Shown here in pieces: positions 34,793 through 46,194 of a stretch of DNA of 64,000 bases. Position 1 is the stretch's first letter. Each line of letters begins with the position of its first letter. The translations under genes and the position numbers were made by a program. The DNA is from Ceratothoa steindachneri (lineage: Eukaryota; Arthropoda; Malacostraca; Isopoda; Cymothoidae): the NCBI GenBank assembly GCA_963969495.1, contig OZ018326.1:182133653-182197652 (forward strand), in the 5' to 3' direction. A model generated the notes under the pieces. The model ran no database searches. It had not been told where the DNA came from and saw only the letters and a program-made list of their open reading frames with translations.

Positions 34793-35224
34793 TTATGCAC
34801 CCGGGAACAGGAGACAGGTGAGAAGGAGAGCCAGGGAACCCCCTTGAATGGTTATGCCCAGGCCCCAATCTGAAGCGTCAGAGTAGGTTACGAGGGTGGT
34901 GGAAGCCTTTATCTTCTTCCATCGGAACAATTTGGTGGTAATTAGGGTAAGCAAAGGGCAAAAATATTGACGGCGAGCGGTAAGGATTTTGGTAAATAAA
35001 AGTTGAACCCAAAGGAAAGGGATTTTAATTACGGGAGCGACTAGATTTAAAAGCTCCGCCATGCGGAGCCACGTTTTCTTGGGGGCTCTGTTAACTGAAA
35101 GGTAATTTACTGCGTTACGTACTGCATTACACAAATCAATCGTAAGGGGCACCTTTGGTATGATTCGTTCATCCCTCCTGATTTCTATTTGAGATACGTA
35201 TGTTTCGTGACGTGGCATCGACAA
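34793..35224 (-). pseudogene. Retroelement RNase H-like fragment
   Basis: A 143-residue open segment. WLRMAELLNLVAPVIKIPFL resembles the connection region before RNase H in tyrosine-recombinase retroelements, and TLVTYSDASDWGLGITIQGG resembles the first RNase H block (xxxDASDxGWGA). A DIRS-like origin is my best guess. A BEL or other LTR polymerase is possible. No RT motif was recognised upstream. Confidence 0.45.
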
Positions 35225-35696
35225 TTCTTATATTTAACAAAATAATTAATTAATTAAACTCCTAAGATAAAAATATAGGAAATCTGGGTTTAGGTTTTAA
35301 AGTTAAGGCAAGAAAATTAGTCTCAAGGACATCGATAGAGAATTTCGTATGCCTGACTATGGGGATTTGCTATGCGAAGAAACTCGCTAAACACAAATAT
35401 ACCATCGTCGAGGCATAAAATGACTACTTACTCCCTATTTACTTACATATTGTGACCTGTTTAAAGTAAACAAAGATGACGAATCTTCGTTGTAAAATGG
35501 TTGCGTTTGATAATAGTTAAATATACAGGGTAATAATGCGATCTTTTAGCACCTGTTTTTGATGACTGGTGTCAGAATCGGTGTTTCAATGACGCTTCAT
35601 CCACTAGTAAACCTGATTTATAGCGTGTAGATTAGTTTGCTCATATTGTTTGCTCGTATTAAATTTGCTATTTTTAGGCCCTTTTCCCTTGGTGCA
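35225..35696. other. Unannotated stretch
   Basis: AT-rich sequence with nothing recognised. Confidence 0.5.
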
Positions 35697-36200
35697 CAGG
35701 TGGTCAACCTTTTTAAGTGTGTGTGCCAAAATCGGCCAAACTTTTGATACGAAATCTTTTCCCCTGCCAATATATTTCAATGCTCAATCTCTTAATCGTT
35801 TTACTTGACTAAAACACAATAAAAGGATATAAAACTGAAGATAAAATTAAAATTAAAGATTCTTAATCTCTTATGAAAATTACAGAAAAATCACAGAGAA
35901 AATATAATGTTACTTTACTTACAAAACTACATATTAAGCAGAAGTGAATCTATACCATTTTCAGCAGAAAACAAATAAAAATCTTGTGAAAGAAAAATTG
36001 TGGATATTTTATTTATTTACCATCAATGAAACTTTTGTTGCTGCATCACTGATGTCATAAAATCTTTACATCAGGTTGTACAGCATGCGGTTGACATATA
36101 AACAACGTTGGAGATACATTTATTTATTTCTTTTACGGTAAACGTTTGTCTTCGCGTTCCGCTAGAAAGTCGTTGGCGTGCCAAGGGCTGCCTAGGTCTG
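35697..36200. mobile_element. Possible hAT-type MITE
   Basis: The left end CAGGTGGTCAACCTTTTTAA and right end (complement) CAGACCTAGGCAGCCCTTGG both look like hAT termini (CAG...GGC/TCAACCYTT), as does the inner GTGTGTGCC / GGCACGCC. The inside is AT-rich and non-coding. I see no clear 8-bp target duplication. Confidence 0.45.
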
Positions 36201-38325
36201 TCCTAGGGTAAACCCACCGTTCAAATGGCCTCTAAACTCTGGTTAGCTACAGCCAAGTAAAGTCGACCTGAGTATGCAACTTCATCTAGCGAGTAACCAC
36301 ACTTGATTCTGTTTATTAACTATCAACGCAGAGAAGGTTTTCTCACCGGTCTTGGCCATTGCTCAGATCTAACTTATAATAGGACTACTACAGAAGTCAG
36401 GATTGATTAAATGCTGTTTGATGCACGAAATTTACTTGGCCTTCTGGTCGGTCTCATAAAGCCTGTATTTGTAAGTGCTTTATTTTCAAATGCTTAAAAC
36501 CTAAATAAGATTAAACAATTCAATCCAAAAATCATTTAACCAACCTGCATTGTTAAAAGTATAAATATTTCTATAATTTCTCTTGCTATAATAAGCAATT
36601 CGGAGAAATACCACTCGTTATTTGCTAATTTTGCCGAACCCTTTCAAGTTAATAGGGCATAGAAAATCATCTGAAATTGGCCGGAAAACTACGTATCTAA
36701 AAGTTTTAATTAATTTAAGCCTCAACACTAATAGACGTAATCAACGCGTCTCAGGACTATCAGGTTTATTTAATAAAAATAAAGACTGAAAAGGTATATG
36801 CCTATTAGGAGAAAATATCAACCGATATTACTTCCTTAGTTCGTAAACATAAGAATTATGTTAGTTATCATCCTTTTATTCATAACTCTTCACATTTTAT
36901 TTCTAAATTCAAGGTATGATCCATATTTGTATATTTGCCTTTATTATTATATTTTTATAAGATAGATAACTTTAATCATATTAAAGTTTATAATATATTT
37001 ATAGCTATTTTGCTTTTAGATACATCTCCATGGAGCTGAAACTAATTAATAATAATAAGCTTAATTTCTTAGAAGGTAACTTTGATGGTCTCTAAATGGA
37101 TTCAATAAACATATACTGCAATCTGAATCTCTACATAAAATTAGAATGTATCAACTGTTTTATAATTATTCCGTTTTAATGGAAACACACTGGTATTGAT
37201 GTCATTACATATACTCCGGAAAGATTTTAAAGGAATATAGGAAATATATTTAAAAAGGAATTTGGGAGGAGGGCGACTTCTAATAACAAGGGAAACGAAT
37301 AATGAATTCTGTTCCAGCGAATAAACAATTCCTTAAAAATTTTGGAATTTTCAAAAACCGTACCACTGCCTTAGAAGATAGTCAAAAACACGAATGAACG
37401 TAAAATATTAATTAACAAGTTAGAAAAAACGGAGGCTCGTCATTGTCTCCTTCCACCCTAAAGAACATACAGTTTTGCGAAACGAGGCATGTCGAATCGA
37501 TGGGTACAGCGTAGGATTTTCGGCCTCACTGAATAATGTAATTACCTTTGAAGCGCCATCTTGGCAAATCACGTTTAGATAAATTACTCTTAAAGGTCCA
37601 GGATCGGAAGTGTTATAGCTGCATTTATAACGAGGGAATGGGTGCTTGCGCTTAAATTCGGACGTTGCTCTCGTGGGGAAGAATACCAATGAGGCTGTTT
37701 ATAGAATGTGAGGTATGTGTTAGATATCCGCCATGATAAATAGAGTCATTATAACCAATTCCTTTGTTTCAGGACGGGATGGGAGAGTTCAGGAGAATTG
37801 TGCGCCCTCTAACGAACGTTTCGAACATTAAAGACTATTTTCAGACCACAAATGACCTTGTATATATTTTATATTTGCTAATTTTACCACTTTTTTACCC
37901 AACCTTGAGCCCCTTCACTGAGGAGCAAATGGCTTTATTAGATTTTGCCTTAAAAATTGTAGATATCATTTATTTAAGTGAAAATAATTCCCTACACAAG
38001 GATACAGGGTTTGATTGATTACACTTGGGAAACAAGGGATTGGGCGAATTGACAAAAGTACATTTTTCTACCTAATTAGAGCATACTGAATTCAAATCTG
38101 AAATCAGATTATCTCTAAATGCTACAGATCTTTCGTAATATCAATAACTAATATTATACAATAATTTGCATTTTATCACGCCTATCATCATGCCCTGAAG
38201 TAATTTTGAATCATCCTTTTGCGTTATTTATAGTAAAGCAGGTTTTTTTGCACAAACATTTTATTGCATATGAGAAGAAACTTGAATTACACATTAGGAT
38301 TACAAATACCATAATCAAATAGATG
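36201..38325. other. Unannotated stretch
   Basis: Open frames at 37689-37420 (-, 89 residues) and 37764-38018 (+, 84 residues) carry no motif I recognise. The rest is AT-rich. Confidence 0.55.
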
Positions 38326-40070
38326 CTAATTTATTAATGACCGTACATCATGCTGAAGGACCTCTTCTTGATTGCAATCGGGCAAATATTTGCGTTTGTA
38401 ACTCTTTCTCTTGTAAGTCTTCCCTCGCTGATCTCTTCTGATCGTCCAGCAGTAGTCCGCCATCATGTTTCTATCCCAGTGTCTTTGGTAGCGCTCTTCC
38501 ATCGTCATCAAATCCTGATGGAAGCGTTCCACTTGTTCATTGCTCACGGCTTCCAGATTCTCTGGGAATCGGTCGAGGTGACTATTTTGGAAATGCAGCT
38601 TTACACTCATGTTGCATCCCAGATCACGATATGCTAAATGCATATTAGTAACCAGATCCTCGTAGTTATGCGCTTTTTTGTTTCCCAAGAGGTTACGAAC
38701 AACGGCAGAAAATGAGAGCCAGGCTGCCTTCTCTTTTTCATTCATGGTGTTCACGAATCTAGAATCACTCAGAAGTCTTCGGATTTGGGGACCATCAAAT
38801 ACTCCTGCTTTTATTTTTTAGTATGACAAAGCAGGAAACGCCGTTACTATGAACTGAAAATAATCATTGTCAGTGTTCAATGCCTTGAGATACTGCTTCA
38901 TCAACCCAAGTTTGAAATGAAGTAGATGGAAAAAGATCTTCTCTCGACTTACGATTGGCCCATTAACAATGTTTGGCATTCCTGCTTCCAAAGTTTTCCT
39001 AACTGGCCAATCTTTTGGGCACCAGTGTTTGTCACGGGCTCGACTATTCCACATACAGATACAGCATGCAAACATTGTATATCCCTTCTGCTGGCCAAGG
39101 AGGAAGTTGACCATCTTAAAGTCTACAAATATGATCCAATTTTGTTCATGGTACTTAAGTAAATCCATGACCATTCTTATGTCATCGTGGGTTCCTCGCA
39201 GATTGGCAGAGTGACCGAGAGGAACTGCAACAAAGTCATTGCCATTATGCAAAAGGACACACTTGAGGCTACGCTTGGAGATATCCAAAAACAGTCTCCA
39301 CTCAGCAGGGCTATACGTGCCAAGTCCCAACTCGGTAAACAGACCAGGAACATCGTGGAAGTATACAAATTGTTTGTTTTCAGAGAAATACTTAACAACT
39401 TTACTCTCGCTTGTTCGGTAATATGATACCCGTACCAAACTGTCAAGCATATGTCTTTCACTCAACTTGGAGGCTAAAAGTTCTGCAGCTTTCTTGAAGA
39501 GCGCCAAATCACGTAGCAAGTCATTCAAATCCTCTTGATTGAAACAATGAGGAGCTAATGACTATTCAGCATCTGATGATAAATATGCAGACTCTGAATC
39601 CATTCCGTGGACGCCCATATCAGGTAAATCATTTTCATCCTCGGAGGAAGCATATCCACTGAAGATCGGAAGTGGTAAAGACTCAGAATGAGGTACTAGC
39701 TGGATCGCCGAGGGAATGTTGGTGTAGTCCATTATGTGCCGATTTTTCTTGCCAATCTCTTTGGTATTCACCAGACAGAAATAACAGTCCTATAAATGGT
39801 ATTTTGGCTCTCGCCACACCATGGAGATTCTAAAAGGAAGACCATTTCTCTTTCCTTTCGTCTACTCACGAAGATGTTTCACACAACTGAGGCAAACAGC
39901 ATGTGGGGCCCACTTCTTATCTTGTTTGCCAAGAGGAACATCAAATATGCCTTATAAGTGCGGATCATAAAGTTTGATATATTGCACCTTTGACGAACTA
40001 GCATGTAACAGCCACATATGTAGCAGAAGGTGTCGGAATCATTAACGCAATTTCCTTTTGGCGAAGCCAT
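38326..40070 (-). pseudogene. FHQD-motif family protein, copy A (near full length, broken)
   Basis: About 570 residues are recognisable. From a start at 40070 (MASPKGNCVNDSDTFCYICG) an N-terminal Cys-rich part runs CYICG, CLSCV, DCYFC. A linker with YTNIPSAIQLVPHSESLPLP follows, then the body (DLLRDLALFKKAAELLASKL, CVLLHNGNDFVAVPLGHSAN, ADLLKYHEQ-like, WNSRARDKHWCPKDW, LLHFKLGLMKQYLKALN). The C-terminus has LGCNMSVKLHFQNSHLDRFP, then VERFHQDLMTMEERYQ and MMADYCW. The family is multi-copy in many animals; its function is unknown to me. From about 39950 down the frame is continuous except for in-frame stops near 39862, 39790, 39563 and 38819; one frameshift lies near 39960. A polypyrimidine tract plus AG just upstream (40087-40100) looks like a splice acceptor. 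Confidence 0.8.
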
Positions 40071-40439
40071 CAATTTAACATGAGACCTGAAAAAAGAAAC
40101 AATAATGTCAATATTTTGCACAATAACACTTATTAATCTCTTACTACTATGTACTGTGAAGTATTTGCTTTCTACAAGCAGTTTTCGTGGAAACAAGAAA
40201 ATATAAATTACAGAATAACTATAGCATATAGGTAAAAATGGATTATATATTTAAAATCAACATGAAAAAACAAATTAAAATTGGCAGACAAATCTAAGTC
40301 AGCCGAAAATGTGATTAAAATTGTTCCCCTGTGTTATTAATAACATAAACTTCTTTACAAAAATGTTCATTTGGCGCGCATCAAAGCTTCGGCTAGCATG
40401 ATTAGCAGGGGTCTACGGTAACCCTGTCCATTACCACCA
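40071..40439. other. Upstream region of copy A
   Basis: AT-rich and possibly intronic or 5' to copy A. Nothing else recognised. Confidence 0.45.
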
Positions 40440-40895
40440 TGGCGTATGGAGCCTGTATGAATATATAACTTGAATTTATATTGAGGTTGTATACTTATAA
40501 AGCCTATAGGCATATAGAGCCTGTATGCATATTGAACCAGTATGCATATGGAGCCTGTATAAATGTAGAACCTGTAAGCATATAGCGCTTGTGTGTATAT
40601 TGAACCTGTAGGAGTACAGAGCCTTATACGTATGTAACCTGTATGCTTATTGAGGCTGGAAGAATATAGAATCTGTATGCATACTGAGCCAGTATAAATA
40701 CTAGCAAATATACAAATGGAGCCTGAATGCATATAGAATAAGTATGCATATTGATTATTTATACATATAGAACCTGTATTCATATCAAACCCGAAGGCAT
40801 ATAAAACTTGTATGTATATTCAGCCTGTATACATATGGAACTTGTATGAATATTCAGCCTGTATAGATATAGATCTTCTTTTAACATATATAGCC
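40440..40895. repeat. 17-bp minisatellite, array 1
   Basis: About 26 degenerate units of GGAGCCTGTATGCATAT, for example successive units around 40500-40600. Since 17 is not a multiple of 3, three units make a 51-base repeat free of stops, which creates spurious open frames (Tyr/Ile/Ser/His-rich) on the minus strand. Confidence 0.9.
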
Positions 40896-40939
40896 TGTCT
40901 TTCCGGCTAACCCTGCCCAAACCGTAACAGAGTGGTTGG

Positions 40940-41313
40940 GGTCGAATATGAACCTAGGGGCGAAAGGACATTTGGCCGCCGCAGGCGCCCGATCTCAATC
41001 CTATCGAGAGTAACTTCGACCAGCTGAAGTCCGTCAACTACAAGTGGGCCTACATGAGAAAGGACCTTGTCAGTATCGTGTGCGCGGCATTCATGTTTCG
41101 GATGTAGCGATTGATCGGTGCCAAAGGCGGCCACATTGATTAATATTGCAATTTAAACAAATATGTTTTTGTTAAAGCAATAAAAATATGTATAACTCTA
41201 TAAAAACTATCATTGTGTCCTTTGTTGAGAGCGTCGTATTGAGTGTAACAGGACTTTTTCAATACCCAGTAAAGATTTTTTACTTATACAGGGTGCGGAC
41301 GGTATTCATTGCA
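40940..41313 (+). pseudogene. Tc1/mariner transposase 3' end with terminal repeat
   Basis: The plus strand encodes the end of a transposase: WPPQAPDLNPIESNFDQLKS (third catalytic block, DxxxxxE), then WAYMRKDLVSIVCAAF and IGAKGGHID before the stop. The ending (...AKGGHxx) is typical of Tc1/mariner proteins of arthropods. About 150 bases further on, TACAGGGTGCGGACGGTATT (from 41289) looks like the 3' terminal inverted repeat. The 5' part of the element is missing and array 1 of the 17-bp minisatellite adjoins. Confidence 0.75.
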
Positions 41314-42289
41314 TTGATGATTAGTGTAGCAGCTGTTACCTTAGTCAGCTCCTTCAAAATTTCCTAAAATGCCATTGTCATTTTCTTCGTTTCAGAGCTT
41401 CCTCATTTCGCGTGCGACATTTCATGTACTCCATATGCAATAATTTGAATCTGTTACCCAATACGATTTGTACGGTTGTTCTAACATAACGCAACGCTTG
41501 TCTGACGCATTTTAAATTAACCAATCAGTGTCAAACTCCTTTTGTCTTTGTACATCTTGCATACTTAAAGCCACTCCTGTTTTCTTCATCATTGGGCAAG
41601 GTTCAGAAAGTAATTTGGCTTTTTTTATCTTGGCATTTCCAGTCTCCCGTTAGGTTATAACCCGTACATTAATACCCCCATGGCTATAGCCTGTTGTCTT
41701 ACTACTTGTGTTCGTACTACTCGTATTCAGAACCCCCAAATTCATAGCTGTCTGTCTATACTCAGGTTATCTTCAAAAGTTTGTACCTCTCATTATCATG
41801 CTTCTTCTAATGTTACTTCCACCAACTAATTGTTGCTGGTACCACAAAAAAATATGGTGCCAAAGCCGTAAAATGGTTACAGACCTGTGCATTTTTACAA
41901 CTACTACCTCCTTCATCTAACATTAATTCACTATTTTTGTCTCCTCAACAATCAATTGACTCTTCTGTTTCTAATGTTCCAATTCACTCTCACTCTTCTC
42001 ACTCTGATTCTAATGCTTTGAAATTTTCAACTAATTTAAAATAAAAAAGTAAGTGATTACTAGATCGTTCCTCTCTACTGCCGAATCACTTTCACAGGCT
42101 GATCCATCATTTCGTATTTATTTGGATGACACTGATGCTCAATGTAATGTTATTTCAGCCTAAATGGACGATAAAGCTTTTTGCTCTTCTGATCTTGTCC
42201 TAAAATCCGCTAATTTTTCGGATATGAGAACCTATGTAAGGCGTATCCTTAAGTTCTCCCTCTCAGTTTCCGTCGGATCTTTCGATAGA
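41314..42289. other. Unannotated stretch before gypsy fragment
   Basis: No clear homology. The last 300 bases may be degraded gag/protease of the gypsy element that follows. Confidence 0.45.
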
Positions 42290-43340
42290 CGTGTATTTTT
42301 GCCGATTTTGAAATTCCTATTTTGGGGCTTGATTTTCTCTCTGCCCACGACCTTTTGGTCAATTCTTGCAACAGCAAGCTTGTCCATCACACTACATGGC
42401 TCACAATTTCGGGTTCATTTTTTTCCTTTTCACAGTTCTCTCCTCTCTTTCCGATTTTCTTCTACCAATACAAATCTCCAGCGCATTCTACAGTAATTGT
42501 CTGACCATAGTCTCCCATATTCATAAGATAGTCATATTAAACACAATCTGCTTTGCGTAATAAGGACGACAGGGTGAGTAGAGAGCTGTGGGTGATTATA
42601 GGCGGCTAAATGCCTGTACTTTCCAAGGTAGATGTCCACTTCCCTATCTGTCTGACTTGAACACTGCTCTCTTCAGCTGTTCAAACTCTTCTCGACTCGA
42701 TATGGTTCGTACTTTCAACCAGATCTCAATTCAGCAAGATGACATCCCAACGATAACTATCAACACGCTATTTGGTTCATTTGTGATGCTACAAATAATA
42801 CCTTATGATATTTGCAATAGTGGTAAGATCTTCCAACGTTCCATTGATCATGCTTTTAGAGGTCTTATTTTTGTCTTTTGTTATATACACGACCTAATGA
42901 CGTCCTCCGCCGTTTTACTGTCCCATCCCTGCCCAGGGGCCTTTATGGGCGTTGCCTCGTATGCGTCAACCACCCAAGTTTGACTAAGATTACAACAGGA
43001 CGTAGGCAAATCATGACAATCTCTCTCTTTATTCTTAAAATCTAAAGCTCCTTCTTAAAATAGATATATCACCTTTTCACGCGAGCTGCATGCGGAATAT
43101 CTCGCCCTCCGCCACATACGACAAAATAGAGAAGGACGTAAATTTGCTTTCTTCAGTGAACACGAGCCATCGGTTGGTGCACTATCCGCTTATAGCAATT
43201 CTTCGTGCACTTTGCAGCTGATGCTCGCGATCTAGACGTCATCATAGGATTTTCTCTCTTCTGTCGCCTCGTAATCGAATCTTGAATCTTATAGATCTTT
43301 TCTGACATTATTCAACGCGGTGCTGACGTGGAAGAAGTCT
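42290..43340 (+). pseudogene. Conventional Ty3/gypsy pol fragment (PR-RT-RNase H)
   Basis: Protease end: LGLDFLSAHDLLVNSCNSKL (the usual ILGxDFL.. motif) at about 42315-42390. RT: GDYRRLNACTF, then PLPYLSDLNTALFSCSNSSR, LDMVRTFNQISIQQDDIP, TLFGSFVMLQIIPYD, FQRSIDHAFRGLIFVFCYIHD (YIHD in place of YIDD). RNase H: FSRELHAEYLALRHIRQN and GRKFAFFSEHEPSVGALSAY. Order and sequence fit a Ty3/gypsy element of the common type, different from the Gmr1-like elements in the window. Frameshifts and stops break it, and integrase is not seen. Confidence 0.8.
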
Positions 43341-43509
43341 GAAATCTCCTTTTTGTTCTTCCAGTGCGGATTAAAGGACTCTAGACAATTTGTGGTGTTC
43401 AAAATTTTCCTTAATCAAATATTCTGGCTATTGATTTTATGAAGAAAAAGGCCGCCAAAGGAGGGAAAAGAAATATGCGTAAAATTAGTAGTTGAATATT
43501 TCGAACAAA

Positions 43510-44251
43510 TACATTCGGGATCCTGTACGCATGTTGAGACTGTGTAAAAATGGAGCCTGCATAGATATAGAGCTTTTATACATATGGAGCCTGTATTCAT
43601 ATTAGACATCTATGCATATTGAACCCCCATGGATATACATAGAGCCTGTAAGCATACGAGTATATAGCCTGTTTTCATATTGAGTCTGTATGGATAAAGA
43701 GGCTGTATATATATATGGAGGCTGCATACATATGGAGAATGTATAAATATAGAGACTGAATGTGAACTGACTCTGTATACATATAGAGTATTTATGCATA
43801 TTGAGCCAGTATACATAAGAAGCCTGTATGCATATAGAGTCGGGAAGAATACAGAGCTTCTATGCATATTGAGCCTTTCTGGTTATATATCTTGTATACA
43901 TATGAAGACTGTATACACATTGATAATGTGTGCATATGGAGCCTGTATGCACATGGAGCTTGTATGCAAAGAGAGCCTGTAGATAGAGAGAGCTTGCTAG
44001 CATATATAGTGCGTGTGCTTATTTTACCTATTTGGATATCAAGCCTGCATACATATGGAGTCTGTATACATAACTTTGCCTGTATGCATATGGAGCTTGC
44101 TTGACTATTGAACCTGTATGTATATGAATATTGCATGTATATAGAAATTTTATGTATATGGACAATGTATGAATATCTACATATTATATATATTGAGCCT
44201 ATATGTATATGAATTTTCAAAGTATATGGATGTTTAAATTTTATGTAGACA

Positions 44252-44253
<2 letters not shown>
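43510..44253. repeat. 17-bp minisatellite, array 2
   Basis: Same unit (GGAGCCTGTATGCATAT) as at 40440-40895, degenerate, about 40 units. It continues more weakly at 44500-44650 after two TA arrays. Long spurious open frames result (for example 44322-43792 minus). Confidence 0.88.

Positions 44254-44309
<56 letters not shown>
44254..44309. repeat. (TA)n microsatellite
   Basis: Alternating TA inside minisatellite array 2. Confidence 0.95.
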
Positions 44310-44312
<3 letters not shown>

Positions 44313-44324
44313 CTTTGTACATTT

Positions 44325-44385
44325 ATGTAGTCTTTAGTTATATGAAGCTTGCATCACTATGTACCGAAACGTCAGTAATAAAGTA
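44325..44385 (+). ncRNA. Weak hammerhead-like 3' core (ACCGAAACGUC)
   Basis: TACCGAAACGTCAGTAATAAAG lies between two TA arrays. GAAAC followed by a palindromic ACGU and then C is the 3' half expected of a PLE-type hammerhead (cleavage after GUC). The CUGAUGA half upstream is not convincing (TTATATGA), so this is a lead only. Confidence 0.25.
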
Positions 44386-44444
44386 CCATGTACCATTTGT
44401 GATTTATCTTATTCTCCCTCTTCATCTGTTGTTAAAGACACGAT

Positions 44445-44446
<2 letters not shown>

Positions 44447-44500
<54 letters not shown>
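44447..44500. repeat. (TA)n microsatellite
   Basis: Alternating AT, followed by more 17-bp minisatellite-like units to about 44650. Confidence 0.95.
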
Positions 44501-44502
<2 letters not shown>

Positions 44503-44650
44503 TGTATGTATATAGAGTCTAAATGCATATATATGGGACCCGTAAATAAGGATATGAAGCATGTATGCATATATAACCTGTATGTATGTGGACCCTATAT
44601 GTACATGCAATTGTCTGTATATGAAACTTGTATGTGGATAGGTACAGCCC

Positions 44651-45500
44651 CCTTACTCTTTTAGGGCGCCTATTATGGAAAGGAACTAAGGCCTTTAAGC
44701 CGCTCAACCTTCTAGTTTATCCAGTGGGCATTGATTTGACCCGATCACACATATTGTGGCAAGTGACGATGATGCATCAACTTTTTTTCCAATCCCATTT
44801 TGTATCAAGATTAGACGTCATTCCTTTAGATATTTGACTTAAAACGTTATAATAATTTTCTTCTTTTTATTTGTGTTATTTAAAATTGATAATGTCCACA
44901 ATGCTTATTGGAAGCTGAAGCCTTTATATTGATTTAAGTCACAGACTCCCAAAATAGGATTACAATAGGATTACAAAATTCAAAATTGAATCCTATAACA
45001 ACATATTAAAAATTCCTCACAATTTAAATCTCTAAATAAAAATAGATTTTTATTGTTTAATTTCAAGTTGACATTTAAAATGGTACCATTTTAGTGCTGA
45101 AAAATTTATAATTTTTGAGTAAGACTTAAAATAGGGTAAAAGGATATCCAATTTGATAAATGCCTCGTTTGCGAATCTAAGCAGATTCATTTTTGCTTCC
45201 ACGAACAGACTAAAAATTTGTCCCAATCCTTTGTATCATTTAGCTATTTCAGGAAATCGTCTAAATTGGATTTCTGAGCAAACTTTCTTTCATTTGGAAA
45301 ATGAATTTTTTGCTTTGGGGTTTTTAACACAAATTTCAGTGCTTTTTAGCCTTTTCAACTCCTGATCTTAAGCTTATTGAACGTGGGTTACGTAATCATT
45401 CTACAAAAAGAGATATTAATCTGAAAAAAACACCGCAATATCATTGTGATCATATTATTATTTTTCTTAGTTTTTAGTTGCGTTCACGATACTATAAATT
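44651..45500. other. Unannotated stretch
   Basis: AT-rich sequence with short open frames and no motif. Confidence 0.55.
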
Positions 45501-45504
45501 ACTA

Positions 45505-45650
45505 TGTTGGTCTGTAGGGTGGTCAGTCGGAAGGTACCAGTTTACTTTCCCATGAGGTTTCGAACGTCTTAAGTTCATATTGTCATAAGGTCATAGGTCA
45601 GAATAAGTGACAGCACGAGCCATATGTATGTTGACCTTGTTTCAAACCAA
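45505..45650 (+). repeat. Dispersed repeat family A, copy 2 (no internal unit)
   Basis: It has the start (CTATGTTGGTCTGTAGGGTGGTCAGTC) and the end (AAGGTCATAGGTCAGAATAA, then TTGACCTTGTTTC) of the family found at 4716-5115, but no tandem subrepeats between them. Confidence 0.6.
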
Positions 45651-46194
45651 TAAAGGGATTGAACAGCAAAGTGATAATTATGAATTTATTAAATTTATTA
45701 AATTTTCTTAAAAATATATTATTTTCAAATTTTCCAAAGTTTAACGAAAATCTTAAGGTGCTATTTTCCCTTTCGTAATATTTTCTGATTTCTTGTGGTA
45801 AACCCAAGTTTCCTAATTGTGCGATGTAATAAAAGTTAAAATAATCCCCAAATGATTGTTTAATCCCATTCATATGGAGTTGTTAATTAAAAGGTATCGT
45901 TAAATTAAGTTATCAACCTCAAATGAAACTCCTTTTTTTAATAGAATCTCATCTAGATGTAAGAATTCATTCATAATTAAAATGAAAAGAAATAATATAT
46001 CGGAAAAATAAAAGAAAGGAGATATAAACTTTGTCTACCTCTATTTTTTAAAACAATTCGATAGAGTAGGGTTGATGAAATGTAAAAATTCCTATTGATA
46101 CGTTTGTTTCAAAATGTCTCCATAAAAATCGTTAAAAACAATTAAACATTTTTATTCAAACTGATTAAGTCTGGATCCAGATCGTCTGATTTAT
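45651..46194. other. Unannotated stretch
   Basis: AT-rich; the 91-residue minus frame at 45873-45598 has no known motif. Confidence 0.5.

Noticed and set aside
37420..37689. 89-residue minus-strand frame with mixed composition
   Set aside because: No motif, no neighbouring exon signals and no recognised homology; kept as unannotated.
40907..41134. 75-residue minus-strand frame
   Set aside because: Antisense of the Tc1/mariner 3' end on the plus strand, which has recognisable transposase motifs.
43610..44322. Tyr/His/Ser-rich protein of up to 176 residues on the minus strand
   Set aside because: Produced by the stop-free 17-bp tandem unit; frame has no preference and units diverge at all codon positions.
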